A stretch of 64,000 bases of DNA from Gonapodya sp. JEL0774 (GCA_027604505.1 JADIIX010000019.1:158687-222686), one strand, 5' to 3'; shown: positions 35,855-52,172, counted from the stretch's first letter. Notes: generated by a model not told the origin, from the sequence alone. Numbers and translations are program-made.

Positions 35855-37733
35855 TCATTCCGCTTCCAATGGCACTTTCCACTCTGCTCCACTGATCTTC
35901 ACACCTCCCCGCTCTTTGGATCCGCCCGGAACGGGATCCCATGGAAGGTCCCAAGCTCCGTCATGCCCACCTGCGGAGAGCCACAGCCTCAGCAGGTGAC
36001 GCGTGTGAGTGTCGGAGTTTTGGAACGCTAGTCGATCGTGGACGATCGTGTGGTTCAAGACGAACTGCAAAGGAGAAATGAAAGGGAACATGGTGGTTCG
36101 GGCTCTTATGTCCTGTCCCTTCAATCTGAAGCGTTCACTCACTTGGATGTCGCCTGGTTCCAGCACCATGTGCAACGCATGCTTCTGCGCAAGATCTTCA
36201 AACATGTCCAGAGCCTCAAGTTGCAATGCGGAAAGTGGGGGCTAGATACGCAGATGTTGAAAACGAAAACGATGTGTGCAACCACGTTCCCATCCGTCAT
36301 CAATGACAGGGTATGCACCCACCACCCCTGGATGTCGGTGGGACGTTCTCAAATAGCTACGAGAGTAACGGACAATCAAGTGACCACCATGCCAAGTCAA
36401 TCCAGGAGTGAGCACTACTGGAGCGTCGTTCGGGTTCTTTTCACCCTTTCTGAATGCACAAGAGCAGCGGAATATTACATCGAGTGCAGGGAGCAAAAAC
36501 ACAGTTCTCCGTACAATACTTACCTGTCGCGGTAAAAGGGTAACATCAAAACCTGAACCAAGTCCGGCTTCGAAAAAAGCCTCAATACAAAAACGTACCG
36601 TTCCCTGGAAGTCAGAAGGAGCTCACCCGCTTTTCCCTCATTTCGTTATAAATTGCAGCAAGGGAGGCAACCATACTCTCGCCACCAGTCTCAGACGTGC
36701 TCAGACACAAAAGGCCAACGATGTCACAAGAGTCTGTGTGGAATCTTAATGGAGAAAGGGCGAAACAGAATGGTGATTGATCGTGAGGTGTTTGCTTCGG
36801 AAGCCATGAACATCCGCCCCTCCCCTAGGTCGCCCTCCCAAGGCTATTGCTTGAATGCAGCGTCGCCCCCACACTCACTGTTGTCGCTCGTTCGTGGTGT
36901 ATACACGTACGTCACCGTTAGCGAAAGATGATAAACCTAGGTCTTTGATGTGTCCCAAGACATGACTTTTGCCATTTTGGGGAACTCTATCTCCCTATTC
37001 CAGTTGGAAGGTCCCATAATCACGCGTGAGAGACGACTTCATCCAAACTGAGGATTTCAGACAAGTCTACAAAAACTCACAAGATATGCCCCTATGCCCA
37101 TGAACGCCAGACACTGCTGCTCACGCGTCCACCGGGACACCGGAAGCCCTCTGAGAAGTTTCACTCCGTTTCCATGAAGGAGTTCACCGCGGACACTTTC
37201 CAGCAGAGGGGAGAGAGTCGGGAGGGGAAAATTCTGGCGGGCACAAAAGCAGGTTGCGTGAGTCACTGCTCTCCGGGGTGAGGTTTATCGTCGGACGAGA
37301 AGTGGAGTCGCGAACAAGCAAGGTCATCCATCATCAACGCACTTCCTTTTCCACTTTTATGAGCGGTTTTCCTGAGGATTGGTATGCCCGTATGGCTGCA
37401 TCGACCTCCTCCACGTCCTTGTCGGTGAACACGTAGCACCACCTCTCGGAAGCCTTTTCCATTTCCGGTCCATACCAAAGCCCCTGCTCGATCCGCACTG
37501 GCACATCTTCAATGTGCGTTATCTAGATAGGAATGGGAGTTGAAAATATGTTGAAGGGTGGAGGGCACATTTGAGCTCACGTTTTCGGGTTTAACAACGC
37601 CCCATTCTCCATCCGGGTACAAAGTGGGTGTGGAATCTTTGGGAATCAGTGTGTCTATGGGACCGAGAGTCGTCACCAGACCCATTGCCGCTGCGGTTTC
37701 GGGATCAGTTTCTCTGTCATGCCGAAGGACCAT
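35855..37733 (-). CDS. TauD/TfdA-family Fe(II)/2-oxoglutarate dioxygenase
   Basis: The family oxidises sulfonates such as taurine (releasing sulfite), aryloxyacids or betaines. Read from 37733: ...DGEWGVVKPEN, ITHIEDVPVRIEQGLWYGPE, FTDKDVEEVDAAIRAYQ, FPLPTLSPLLESVRGELL, GVKLLRGLPVSRWTREQQ, GHIKDLGLSSF, VRVYTTNERQQFHTDSCDIV (HxD iron ligands), GLLCLSTSETGGESMVASL, KPDLVQVLMLPFYRDR, HGGHLIVRYSRSYL, LEALDMFEDLA, FVLNHTIVHDRLAFQ (distal His) and HTRHLLRLWLS (2-oxoglutarate Arg region). All cofactor ligands are present and the chain of about eight exons follows the family order. It lies 61 bp downstream of a cysteine synthase gene in the same orientation, so a sulfonate substrate is an attractive inference, not a demonstration. 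Confidence 0.9.
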
Positions 37734-37794
37734 GCGACAATCAATTTATGACGACACCCCACACAGACGAAACCATCCGGCCCTGAAAAACGAT

Positions 37795-39255
37795 TTAATT
37801 TGTGTCGGGTTTCCTCCATACAACAACACTCTCCACTATCTCCAAAACCGTTCGCTGCCCCTTCTCCCAACTTCGGACCCAACCTAGGCCTTTATCTTCT
37901 GCCATCTCTTCCGGTTTGATTCCCTGTTTCATATCCAGCAGCCAACTATCACTGTAAATCTTGGAGAGATACCGGTCCCCTCCGTCACAGAGGACCGTGG
38001 CGACAACTGGCTCCTTCAGACCTCGAGCAACAAGGTCTCGTGCGATGCGGCATGCTCCGACAAGATTGAAGGCGGCACTGCTGCCAATAAAGAGGCCTTC
38101 CTTCTCCAGAACATAATATGCCATGTCGATCGCATCGAGTGCAGTTGCAGAGAGAGCTCCGGTCAACAATGGCGCTGCTAACTTGAAGTTTGATGTTAAA
38201 CGATCGATGCCAATGCCTTCCAAACCGGCAGCGGGTCCAGGAAGAGGTGATAAAGTACCTGACTGTCGAAGGGGGATAGAGATAAGGACAAAGTCATCCA
38301 GCAGAGCAGAAAATACATCGAACCTTCATGTATTCAAACAAGTAACCTGATGGCATGTCTAATAGCCAGCACTCCACAGCGGTGTTCCTTGTTTTGAGAG
38401 CTTGAGAAACTCCAGCGATGGTTCCGCCCGTTCCCGCAGCCGCTACGAATGCAGCAACGCGCCCGCTTGTTTGTTCCCATACTGCGTTTTGGGGTGATGT
38501 AGGCCACACAGATCAAACGCGGTACACGAACAAAAAAGACTGAAAACTCACCCACTTTCAGGACCTGTCGTCCGCATATGTGCTCCTGCATTGTCGAGAT
38601 TCTCAAATTGATTGGAATACCATGCTCCGGGTGTTGAATCCGCGAGTCTTTGCGCCACGTGGTAGTACTTTCGGGAGTAACCGGAAAAGTCGGCATGTGA
38701 CACAACCAACTTGTTCACAAGCAACGCACATGGTGAGGATCCGAGAATGGACAGGGATCAGTAAGCACAAGGTCTGAACAAGGAAACGGATAGCACTCTT
38801 ATAAACAACCGGAGGCTGACAAGGGTTTGTTTGAGAACTTCACCTGCTCCAAATGTTCTCAGTAACGTCTGTTTCTCAATTGAGATTGTCCGATTCATCA
38901 CGCAAACGAATTTATAGCCCCTTGCTCTAGCAACCAGAGCGAGTCCGATCCCAGTGTTTCCCCCCGTTGCTTCTACAATTGTTCCGTTGGGAAGGAGGTC
39001 ACCTCGTTGTTCCGCACCTAACACCATCGCAAGTGCTGGTCTGTCCTTTATGCTACCACCAGGAGATAAAAACTCGGCTGTTTTCGAGTTGCAGAGTCAG
39101 AACTGCGGAGTCTCAGGTTTGATTCTTAGAGTTGACTCACCCTTGGCGACGATTCGTGCTCCCAAGACTCTGGAAAGGGAGGTGAGTTCCACAAGTGGAG
39201 TCTCTCCCACGATGTCGGCAAGTCCAGTGAGAATGCTTTGACGGGAATCTGGCAT
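37795..39255 (-). CDS. Cysteine synthase-type PLP enzyme (beta-family, OAS sulfhydrylase-like)
   Basis: Fold-type II PLP enzyme that would condense O-acetyl-serine (or a related substrate) with sulfide to cysteine. From 39255: MPDSRQSILTGLADIVGETP, VELTSLSRVLGARIVAKGE, then FLSPGGSIKDRPALAM (PLP-binding Lys in SIKDR), VEATGGNTGIGLALVARARGY (phosphate-contact NTGIG), ISIEKQTLLRTFGAG, then AAFVAAAGTGGTIAGVSQAL (GTGGT loop), and finally MEGIGIDRL, GLFIGSSAAFNL, and VVATVLCDGGDRYLSKIY with the tail ending at 37795. There is no CBS-domain regulatory tail. The N-terminus could be longer, since the frame remains open to 39294 but without another ATG. It is divergent from the DUF2945 gene (407 bp apart). 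Confidence 0.9.
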
Positions 39256-39662
39256 TACGAAATAAGAAGTGAGGTGATCTGGCACCGTGATCACGTCCTT
39301 TCTTGAGCTTCACAGGGGATATGTATATCATATATGGATTCTGTTCATAAATGGACCATTCTTTACAAGTCAGAATGTCCGCTTGCATCGATCTTTTTCT
39401 CCTACGTGGATTAGTATTCTTCGAAAAAACCCGCGTCACCTCATAGCTTTTAGAAATTCTACCCTGGATCACAAAAGGGCAGTTTCGTAAGTTGGTGACT
39501 TTCAGAACTGAAAGAGTCGTATTGTTGTTTTTGGTGCAAGGTCTCACAGCCTGCCCACGCAATGAAACTGCTACTCAAGCACACGTCATTGCAAAAGTGA
39601 ACACCCACATAAGAACACCGTGTGCAACATCTCCCAAAAGTGTTAAAACGTCTTCAGCAAAA
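39256..39662. promoter_or_regulatory. Divergent promoter region between cysteine synthase and DUF2945 genes
   Basis: Start codons at 39255 (minus) and 39663 (plus) face away from each other across 407 bp with no other gene. No specific factor site is recognisable by eye. Confidence 0.4.
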
Positions 39663-40316
39663 ATGTCAGGAGGAAAAGTTTCGATCGACGACATCAAGAA
39701 AGGCGACCGTGTTGAATACCTGTGGGCCTATTTTGATATTCATTCTCTCCGCGGCAACTGCTCATCCCTTTGCCGACCGACAGCACTGTTCCTGGCTCTG
39801 GCACGCACTCAACTGGGGTTGTTGAGGATATACTTACAGAGGCCCAGGTTTGCATATCTCCTGTGAACTTGAGTCCACTTCTGTCCAATGCTGACCTTAT
39901 CATCTGATGTCTGCGCAAGCCTGCGGGGTCAACTCAAGTCACCGTGAAAGCCTCAGAAGAAGATGTATGTATCGCGCCCCGTGTTTGCTCCGCTGGATTG
40001 CGTTTTATGGCTGTTACGTTTGCGATGGGTGACTGGTTGTTCCGAATTTTACTCACGATTCATTCTACTGGACCTTGGGGCTGCTACGCACGTTTAGCCA
40101 CGCATCGTGATAAAAAAGTGAGCTTGCTGCCCGTATGTCTGCCGAACTCTCCTAACAGCGTACCGGTTAGCGACAATACGGGAAAGTCCACAGGTAACGA
40201 AACAATCGACGGCACTCTTTGTCATTCACAATGACGAACCTGATGAAATTTTGTCGTCGATACAAGCTTACAAGCTCGACCATATTGAGAAAGTGCTCGA
40301 GGGAGGAGAGAAGTGA
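39663..40316 (+). CDS. DUF2945/HVA1-type TUDOR-like small protein
   Basis: Six exons in phase, 39663-39721, 39784-39847, 39920-39964, 40098-40117, 40171-40193 and 40267-40316 (261 nt, 86 residues). The product begins SGGKVSIDDIKKGDRVEYL, continues TGVVEDILTEAQ, TQVTVKASEED, PRIVIKNDNTGKSTAYKLD and ends with HIEKVLEGGEK. This is the order of the short beta-barrel family annotated as DUF2945 or hypervirulence-associated TUDOR domain, found widely in fungi and bacteria (K-x-GD-x-V at the start, TGK, and Y-K...I near the end). Exons 4 and 5 are 20 and 23 nt; both are needed to restore the motif. Function is unknown. Assignment is by pattern only. Confidence 0.8.
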
Positions 40317-40625
40317 TTTAACCTTTGTCTCGGTGGGGCAACACGGAGCTAAATGGCCAGTTCAACGTGTTGATCATTCGTGTTTGAAAATTTGAAGATT
40401 TTCAATAAAATTGATTCGAAAATCATTGGACCACATTGCAAGGAGCAAATAAGGAGAGGGCGACCAAGTCCACTGATGGCAAAAAGTCTACATAATACCG
40501 AACCCCCCGGTTGAGTCTACTTACATAATTCCATTGTTGAGATGATAAATACAGTGCGATAATCTTCCCCCATCCTACGTAATTTGTAACAGAATAATGT
40601 CCGTGCTAAACAGTAATCAGTGGCG
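40317..40625. other. Convergent intergenic spacer
   Basis: 309 bp between the DUF2945 and ABC stop codons. It is AT-rich with AATAAA-like sequence near 40404. No gene is seen. Confidence 0.4.
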
Positions 40626-43600
40626 CTATCTTGCAGCTGTTCTCGAAAGCAGATCATCCGCTGTTCCCTCATATATAAGGTCCCCTTCCTTCATCACCAA
40701 AACACGTATTTTGCTCGGTTCTGTTGAGGTGGCGGCGCTTTCAAAGACAGGGATATCCGACAGGTATCTCGGCAACCAAATAAAAGTCCGACCTTGTGCA
40801 ACACGAGCGAGGGTCTCCACAAAGATCAGTTCAGAAGATCGCAGCGCAGCGGCAGAAGAAGGAACGTAAGTTGATATGCTTCTCGCACGATCGGCTCCGT
40901 CAGATCCCATGTCGGCAAGCTCGTTGACGATCAAAACGCGGGGTTTGCGAAGAAGAAGTCGAGCGAGCAGAATATGACGTCGAATGTCGTCCGTGATCAA
41001 AGAGTTCATGTTCTCTGGGTGGTAGGGATCATAGCAGGCGGTGCCATAGGAAATGTGGCGTTTGGTTAATATGCTATGCAGACCCGCCTCTTTAGACGCC
41101 GCAATTGCATCCGCTACAGAAGTAGTACCTGTTAAGCGACATAAAAACGAGAGAAAGAGGTGAGGTCTCATATCTATACACTGAAAGTCACCGCCTGGTC
41201 GCACTTACGGGAACCATAGAATATGTTTTCTAAGATGGTCGAATTGTCCAGTGGCCCGTTTGCATTTAGTACAGCGATTCTGTTTCGAAGAGTGTATGTG
41301 TCCCAACTCGAAACATCAACGCCGTCGAAATAGATGTTCCCCTTTGTTGCATCATAGAGCTTCATTAAGACATCCACGAACGCCAAATGCCCACTGTTGG
41401 GTTGAACACCCATAAGTGCCACGTTCTGGTTGGCCGCAATAGTCACAGTCAAGCCACTGAGCGCCCGATCTCTTAACGGAGGGTGAACAACAGACACCAC
41501 ACGGAACTCAATCGGGCCTCGTCCATCACCCCTGTAGGTCCCTGTCATCCGAGAACGCTCATCATAAGAGGTGATAAGCTCAGAGATGAGTGTGGCAGAC
41601 TCCCGGGCTTTGGCCACGACGTCCGAGAGGCCGACAATCTGACCGGCAGTGACACAGCAGAATACCATTAATGCCCACACGATGAACACCTGATACACGC
41701 GGTACTCGTCAGAGACAACAAGGCGACCACCATAGTAAAGTAAGATGGCTGTGTGAGATGATGTCAATACTGTTGCGAAGACTTGAGAATAAACTCCAGC
41801 GATTCCACTCACTCTGACAGAGGAAAACAGCTAGTTGTGACAAAGCAAATCCAGCTGTCAAAAGTGTGCCTATCCCTGTCTGACCCCTCCTATTCGCTTC
41901 CCAGTTTACCCTGTATTTGTCCGCAAACCACGCCTCCAATGCCATGCACTTAATTGACTCGATGTTCCCCACTGCCTCGAGAGCAATCCTATCCCCTTCA
42001 CTCAAAGACTTCGCAAGCCTCTGCTCGCTCGCAATAATGCTCGCTGACTCCATTTGCGCTGCCAACAGAATGATCGGGACAAAAGAGAGCCCTACGAGTG
42101 CCAATCTCCACCCAGTCGCAATTGCCCACACAGCGCCAATCGCAAAGCCAACGACAAAGTTGATGAGGTTTCCCAAGTTGGACGTAGTCGCACCTCGTAT
42201 TCTCGGTGCATCTGTCGCCATTCTCGCCAGCACGACGTCTGCACTGTGATCGGGCTGCGCAAACCACTGCAAGCTCTTGCCCAAAATGGCATCAAACAGC
42301 TGTCTCCTCACCCTCATGGTCAGCCTCTCCCCCGTAACTTCCAGAACCATGACCTTGAGGTAAAAGACTAGCCCCTCGGCGCACGCAAGCACAAGCAACA
42401 CCATTATCCATACCCCAACACTCCCCACTGGATCTGCAGGATTCTCTGCAACTGATGTGAGTGCCATAGCGAGAGTTACAGCAAAGCAAGGTAATACGGC
42501 GCCACGAATTGCTGCAAACAGCGAACCGATCGCAATCAGTGGCCATTCCGGTTTATTCATTAGAAACAAGTCCCACGTTGAAAATACGTGTGGAGCGACG
42601 GTCACGGGTGGTGCCGTACCATCTGTCATTGTTGTCGCCAGAGTTGAAATACTCATACCGGACACGCTCATTGATAACCTCCCACTGAATGCACTGCCAG
42701 AAACAGTCGGATCGCTTAACCCAGGCGCCTGCGGTCCCGCAAACGCTGCTAACCTTTCCCTGTTTCGAAGATCGGCAACGTAACGGCGAGAACCAGCGTG
42801 AACTCTTTGCGAAAGTGCCTTGAGTGATTGAGTGCGCATCTGATCGGCCGTTCGGGGTCTTCGGCGCCGCCGCCCCGTATGCGCGACCGAGACGGTGTGT
42901 TCGCCGGCGTCGGATGGTCGCAGGAACGAAGTCGGTGTCGAATCTGCAAAAGCCACTGCGAGTGACAGCTCTGTGAGTGTCGATGAGGTGTGTGACGCAG
43001 CCGTCACCCAGTCCTTAAACGCCGTTCCTCGGGGTCCCGACAGGTACTCTAAAGTACCATAATCCACCACCTTTCCTTCCCTCACGACTGCTACCAGATC
43101 TGTTGGCAAGAGTGCCGAGATTCGGTTTGTTATTAAAATTGTGGTGCGTGGCCGAGGCACAACTGCAGTGGGGTACTTTGCTGTGAGCGACGCGGCGGCA
43201 CTCCCGTAAGCTGCCGTGCCAGCTCGAGCAATAGCGTGGACAAGAGCTTTCTCCAGAGACTCATCCATACCATCCGTCGCGTGGTCTATGATATCAGGAG
43301 GTGGGGATAATGGATGAGGGCAAGGGAGCCGATATAAAACACAGCACTTTAATATGCACATCGCCCACGGCAAACACAACGCACCAATGATTACCACACC
43401 ACCCCTTCCTCCACAAACGGCCCTTGCCATGCCAATTCTTTGCCGTACTTCCTCTCCGATCCACATCCCACCTTCCCCGACTATCTTGGCATATCCCTCT
43501 GCCCAACCATGGATAGCACTGTCAACTCCTACCATCTCACAAGCCATTGCAATATCTGCTTCAGAGCACATGTTAGGACCTCCAGGATGCCCTACCGCTA

Positions 43601-46038
43601 CATTCTCTCCCACAGTATTTCCCCCCCATATTGTCGTCGTCTTTTCAACAACGTGAACCAAAGACCTCCTCAACATATCTACTGGCACGCCCCGTACATC
43701 CCGGCCGTCCAGTTCCAAAACACCGTCGTCCGGTTCATACAAGCGACTGAGGAGAGCGGCAAGTGGAAAGTCCGGAGGTGCACCAACGATGGCGAGCAGA
43801 GATCCTGAAGGGACATCAAGCGAGAAGGAGGAAAGGGCAACGTTGTCCGGTTGGGTTGGTGGTGAGAAGCGGAGAGAACGGCAAGTGACGCGGGGAGGGG
43901 TATTAGAAGTAGTTTGAAAAGAGCGTGGAGGCGAAGCTGGGGGACTATGTGAACTGGCAGTGAGGGGTTCGAAAGCCGAGGACGTTGCTGCAGCAGCGAC
44001 AGCTGTGGAGCGCGATGAGCGGGGAACTCCCGATAACTCCATGGGAACCTGATATGACATTCCAATTCAGATAGCCTCCGCGCAACATTTCACGAAACCC
44101 AACTCACCCTTCTCATTACCGCCCAGCCAACCCCACCCGCCCCTCTTCCTGCGGCCACTTCCTCCCACTTACCCCTCACCCCTCCTATTGCCACCACGCC
44201 CACTACACCGAGCACCACAGCAGCTACTACATCCCCGGCGCTTAATAACTTACCCCATCCGCCGCCCGCTCCGACCGCACCCGTGACAACAATAATAGCA
44301 ACAAGAAAGATCATGAAGGCTCCGGCTAGGGAAAGAGAAAGCGCGTGAGCGTGAGCAGCACGTTCGCCGAGGGATTGCGAAGCGAGAGCATAAAGATGGA
44401 AAAGGTGAGAAATGTGGGGAAGTGACGTGTGGAGAATGGCCTTTGAAATGAGGTTAGATGCAGGGACGGCACATCGACAGGTGCCCAAGTTGGCAAAAAG
44501 CGTGTCAAACATGTCACATAGTTCTCACACATGCAATTTCTACTCACTTCCTTTATGTTTACCACCGCACTTGCCACCACTCTCCCCTGCCCCTCCTGCC
44601 TCCTTACAGCTTCCCTGCCGACCCTTGCAGCCCATCTCCCGACCGCTTCCAGGACCACACCAAATAACACCACGGCACACACAGTGACCAGCCCCGGAAA
44701 AGGGGCTCGGACGAAGAGGAGAACGGTGGAAACAGCAGTGCTTGAGAATGCGGTGAGGAGATTGGGGAGAGTGGTCGAAAGGAGGAAGGAGAGGAGTAGC
44801 GGGTCGCTATTTGTTGGTGTGTGGGAAGAAATTCATAATCGTGCAATTGTATGGAGCATCCCAAATGATCGTACTTTCTCAAACTGGTTACCATCTCAAT
44901 AGGCGATGCTGCATCCAGTTCGTGCCAAGCAAGATCCTGCCGGAGGAGTGCACGGAAATACGCGAATCTGGATGTTTAGGTCCAGTAAAATGTCGTGGAT
45001 AAGATGGACCAGCCGGTGGAGAATGATATGCCGAGAGCGAGCGCGACGGGGGATGAAGGGAAGGGTGAGATATACAAACATCCTCCATGAAGAAAGGGAA
45101 CACGGTGTGCCGCGAACGAAACATGTTGCCGGTCCAAAATTGCTCTTCGGGTTCTATCCACTGATCATTGTGTTCCCGGGTTGTAAAACTGATATTTCTA
45201 GGTGGCGGCAGAGATTGCAACACCCCTGAATCGCCTCCCAATTACTGCTCCTCTATTCCAGTTCCATCCCAACTCATAGTACCCACCGAAATCCCTTTTC
45301 AGCAGACTCTCCGATCCACCGAAAAAGGCCGAGTGAGAGACATCCGGCGAGCATTCCCAGCCCTGCGGTAACCAGGGCCGATATAAAGAGAATCGAGAGG
45401 CGCGACTGAGCATCATCGCGGGTGGAGCTTAGGAGAGATGGCTTGGCCTTTGCCATGAGTGTGTCAGTATTGTATGAGACAAATGCGTCAAACATGTCCG
45501 CAAGGATCCAAACTAGGACTGGAGGAGCGGCACCGGAGAGACAGGACGCGATGGCTGCGGGGAGGATGGCGGCGCGTGAGGCCGGAGAATTGAAGTCAAA
45601 AAGGTGAGACCAAGGAAGAGGGGGGTTCAGAGGAGAGTATGGGGGCAACGGAGGTGATGGCAGCAAGGGAGGTAAAGCAGTTATGTTGGCGGAAGGGTCA
45701 AAATCGGGCTGGAGCGTTGGAGGTTCAGGGGTGTAAGCAGAGTCAAATGGGTGAGGACGGCCGAACGAGCCCCCCCGTGCTGATGGCGTGCGAGAGGCAG
45801 AGGCAGCAGAAGCTTGAGAAAAAGTGATGTTTGAAGTCGGATGCGTTTGAAGTTGCTGTGGTGAGGTTGTTGGGCTTGTTGGGGGAGACAACGATCCCCT
45901 CCTCCCGTCTCTTGAACTGCTGGAACTCCAGACCCGTCCTCCAGCACCAGCTGAGCCGACGCCTGTTGCTCCATTTAAACCCGTTCCGACGCCGACACCG
46001 AGCCCTGTACCGACAACAGAAGAAAACCCGCTTGCCAT
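40626..46038 (-). CDS. ABCB-type full-length ABC protein with degenerate nucleotide-binding domains
   Basis: Domain order is that of an MDR-type transporter: TMD1 (LFDFNSPASRAAILPAAIAS onward, about 45400-44090), NBD1 (about 43900-43000), linker, TMD2 (WDLFLMNKPEWPLIAIGSLF onward, 42580-41650) and NBD2 (41530-40630). Both ATP sites are abnormal. In NBD1 the Walker A position reads IVGAPPDFPLAAL without GK(S/T), the signature is WIGEEVRQRIGMARA instead of LSGGQ, and Walker B is VVIID followed by His where the catalytic Glu should be. In NBD2 Walker A reads LMGVQPNSGHLAF, the signature is ITDDIRRHILLARLLL, and Walker B reads VLIVNELAD with Asn for Asp. Yet all frames are open and the NBD beta-strand framework is preserved. 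The start used is the first ATG in the N-terminal frame. Joins in TMD1 are approximate. Confidence 0.85.
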
Positions 46039-46555
46039 TCTCAATTGTCGGACTCCAGCAGAATCACGCAAAGTTGCACGTTTTGACCTTCTTACAGCTT
46101 TCGCTGCTTCGAGTACTGTGCGTTTCCTAGTTTGCGCTCGCTTTACTTCTAGAAACGAAGAATATATGAGATCAAGCCAACCACACTGAGGTGCACTAAG
46201 AGAGGCGCACAAGTCTACATTTCATGTAAAGATACCCCATGTTTTCTGCTCCAATTAATGCTCAATGTTTATTGCTTGAAGCTCAAATCGGTGGAGCATT
46301 CCGTTACATACATATGCATCTTGTTTTAGCGGTTGTTTCTGTGACAGAAATGACAACAATAACAATGAGAATGACGTTGAGTCCGCGCAAGTTGAAACAC
46401 GAAGAAAGTGAATTTCTAAAGTAACATACAGGGCGATAAGACAGGACTCATACAATACATAGAAAAAATAGTTGCGAGTGACAGTGGCGACCACATGAGA
46501 GGCGGAGCTGTGCACGCACAGGCGGTGCCTGCGTGAGTCCACTCCATTCGCGCAA
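46039..46555. promoter_or_regulatory. Divergent region between the ABC gene and the Cys-rich surface gene
   Basis: About 520 bp between head-to-head start codons. The first 175 bp remain open in the ABC frame (non-ATG) and might include an upstream exon. No other gene is seen. Confidence 0.35.
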
Positions 46556-47781
46556 ATGATTCCCCATCGAAGATATGTCACAATTAGTTCTCCAACAGCA
46601 AGCGAGTGGGTTGTTGGGAGAAAGGCCAGGATCCGGCTGCTCTTACTTCTCCTGGTAGTGGCATCATTGGTGCAGTCGAGTGAGGCAAATCTTCCCAAAG
46701 AGTGTCTTACGAGCGAATGCACGGCTTTTTATCAAACGGTTCGTTGTCCGATACTTCATACTGAGATTGACGAGTATTGACGATTGATTCAACTTGTCAC
46801 ATCTTTCCTTATCTGTATTTCGGCAATTCCATCCTACCCTGAAATTGACGATTCTCCACTAGTGCTCACCACTTCTAGCGTCTGGGGCGACTTCACCCAC
46901 ATACGTGAGTCACAATGCGGATATCCTTATTCACGGCAGCTTCGTTTCCATGCTGTATTTGTGATTGTGCTCCATGTTGAATCACTCGCAATTGCTACTT
47001 CCTAGCTTAATTGCCTTTGTGTTACGCGTGCGTCACGTCTGCTCCTCCTCTACAGACTCCTTCACACCACCTTGTGAATCTTTGCTCTTCTTTGTCTTGC
47101 ACCACTATCATTAGAGCGATCCAACTTCATCGCGTGTGCCAAGGTTTGCAGCTCAGCGGATGACAACACTATCCCTGCCGGCACAGACGTCGCCAAGGCA
47201 CTCGATAGCTCTTGTTCATCTCTGAACTCGAGTGGAGCGACCACTGGAGGAGGAGCGAATCCCACGCTGATTGGAGGTACGTAGTGTTGTTGAGGAGGCT
47301 CACTTGGATTGCAGTTTGTGTCGCGCCTTGTGTCGAGGCAGTACATTGATTTCGGAAGTAGCCATAACCTTCATCGCGATGCCTCCTGACTTTCGAATGT
47401 TGCAACTTTGGAGGCAGACGGTGCCGATGTATGGTTTCCAACAGAGTCTCTAATGTTGTCCCGAAGACTTTAATGTCGCTGTTCACATTTGCTTTGTGTT
47501 GACTCTCCTTTTCCAAAAACTATCATTCAAGGCATTATTGGCGGCATAATTGGTGCCATTGCATTGGCAGGTCTCGCATTTTTCCGTGAGTTGCTTGTCA
47601 CCTTTTCTCCGTTACAACCTGATCTCACCCTTGATAAACTGCCACTGATGACGTGATGATTACCTGTTCTTCCAAATATCCACCAAAAAAAGTTTATGCT
47701 CGGGGTTCTAGTCGGGGATATCGTCGGATTCCACGGTATCGACGTGATGCGAGCGGCGCGTACACACAAGCCGAAACGTGA
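46556..47781 (+). CDS. Cys-rich cell-surface protein with signal peptide and one TM (CFEM-like)
   Basis: First exon from ATG 46556 gives a basic n-region and a strong hydrophobic core (IRLLLLLLVVASLVQSSEA), then NLPKECLTSECTAFYQT. An exon at about 46866-46906 may follow. An exon ending at 47276 reads NFIACAKVCSSADDNTIP, then ALDSSCSSLNSSGATTGGG. Its phase-1 donor joins an acceptor near 47532 to give LIGGIIGGIIGAIALAGLAFF (membrane segment), and the next phase-1 junction (about 47586 to 47693) adds a basic cytosolic tail YARGSSRGYRRIPRYRRD ending at 47781. The paired Cys pattern and the C-terminal CxxxCSxAD...C resemble the fungal CFEM domain of surface haem/iron or adhesion proteins, but the middle of the domain is not securely assembled. 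The two last junctions are well supported; the central ones are not. Confidence 0.55.
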
Positions 47782-47946
47782 CCGACAATCTGCTGGGTAC
47801 CATCACGTAAACACAAATAAACATTGCGTATCTCGCTTCCAATATCGCATATTCACATCCACTGAGATGCTGTATTTTCGGGATCTATACATGTCGTTCT
47901 AGCGAGCAAGCGTTTGTCTATTCTGGAGAAATCTCACTCTCCTCAT

Positions 47947-52172
<4,226 letters not shown>

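Noticed and set aside
40626-46038. Interpretation of the ABC gene as a pseudogene
   Set aside because: Long exons are open, introns are phase-consistent and hydrophobic patterns are preserved; only catalytic motifs are lost, which suits a pseudo-enzyme better than decay.
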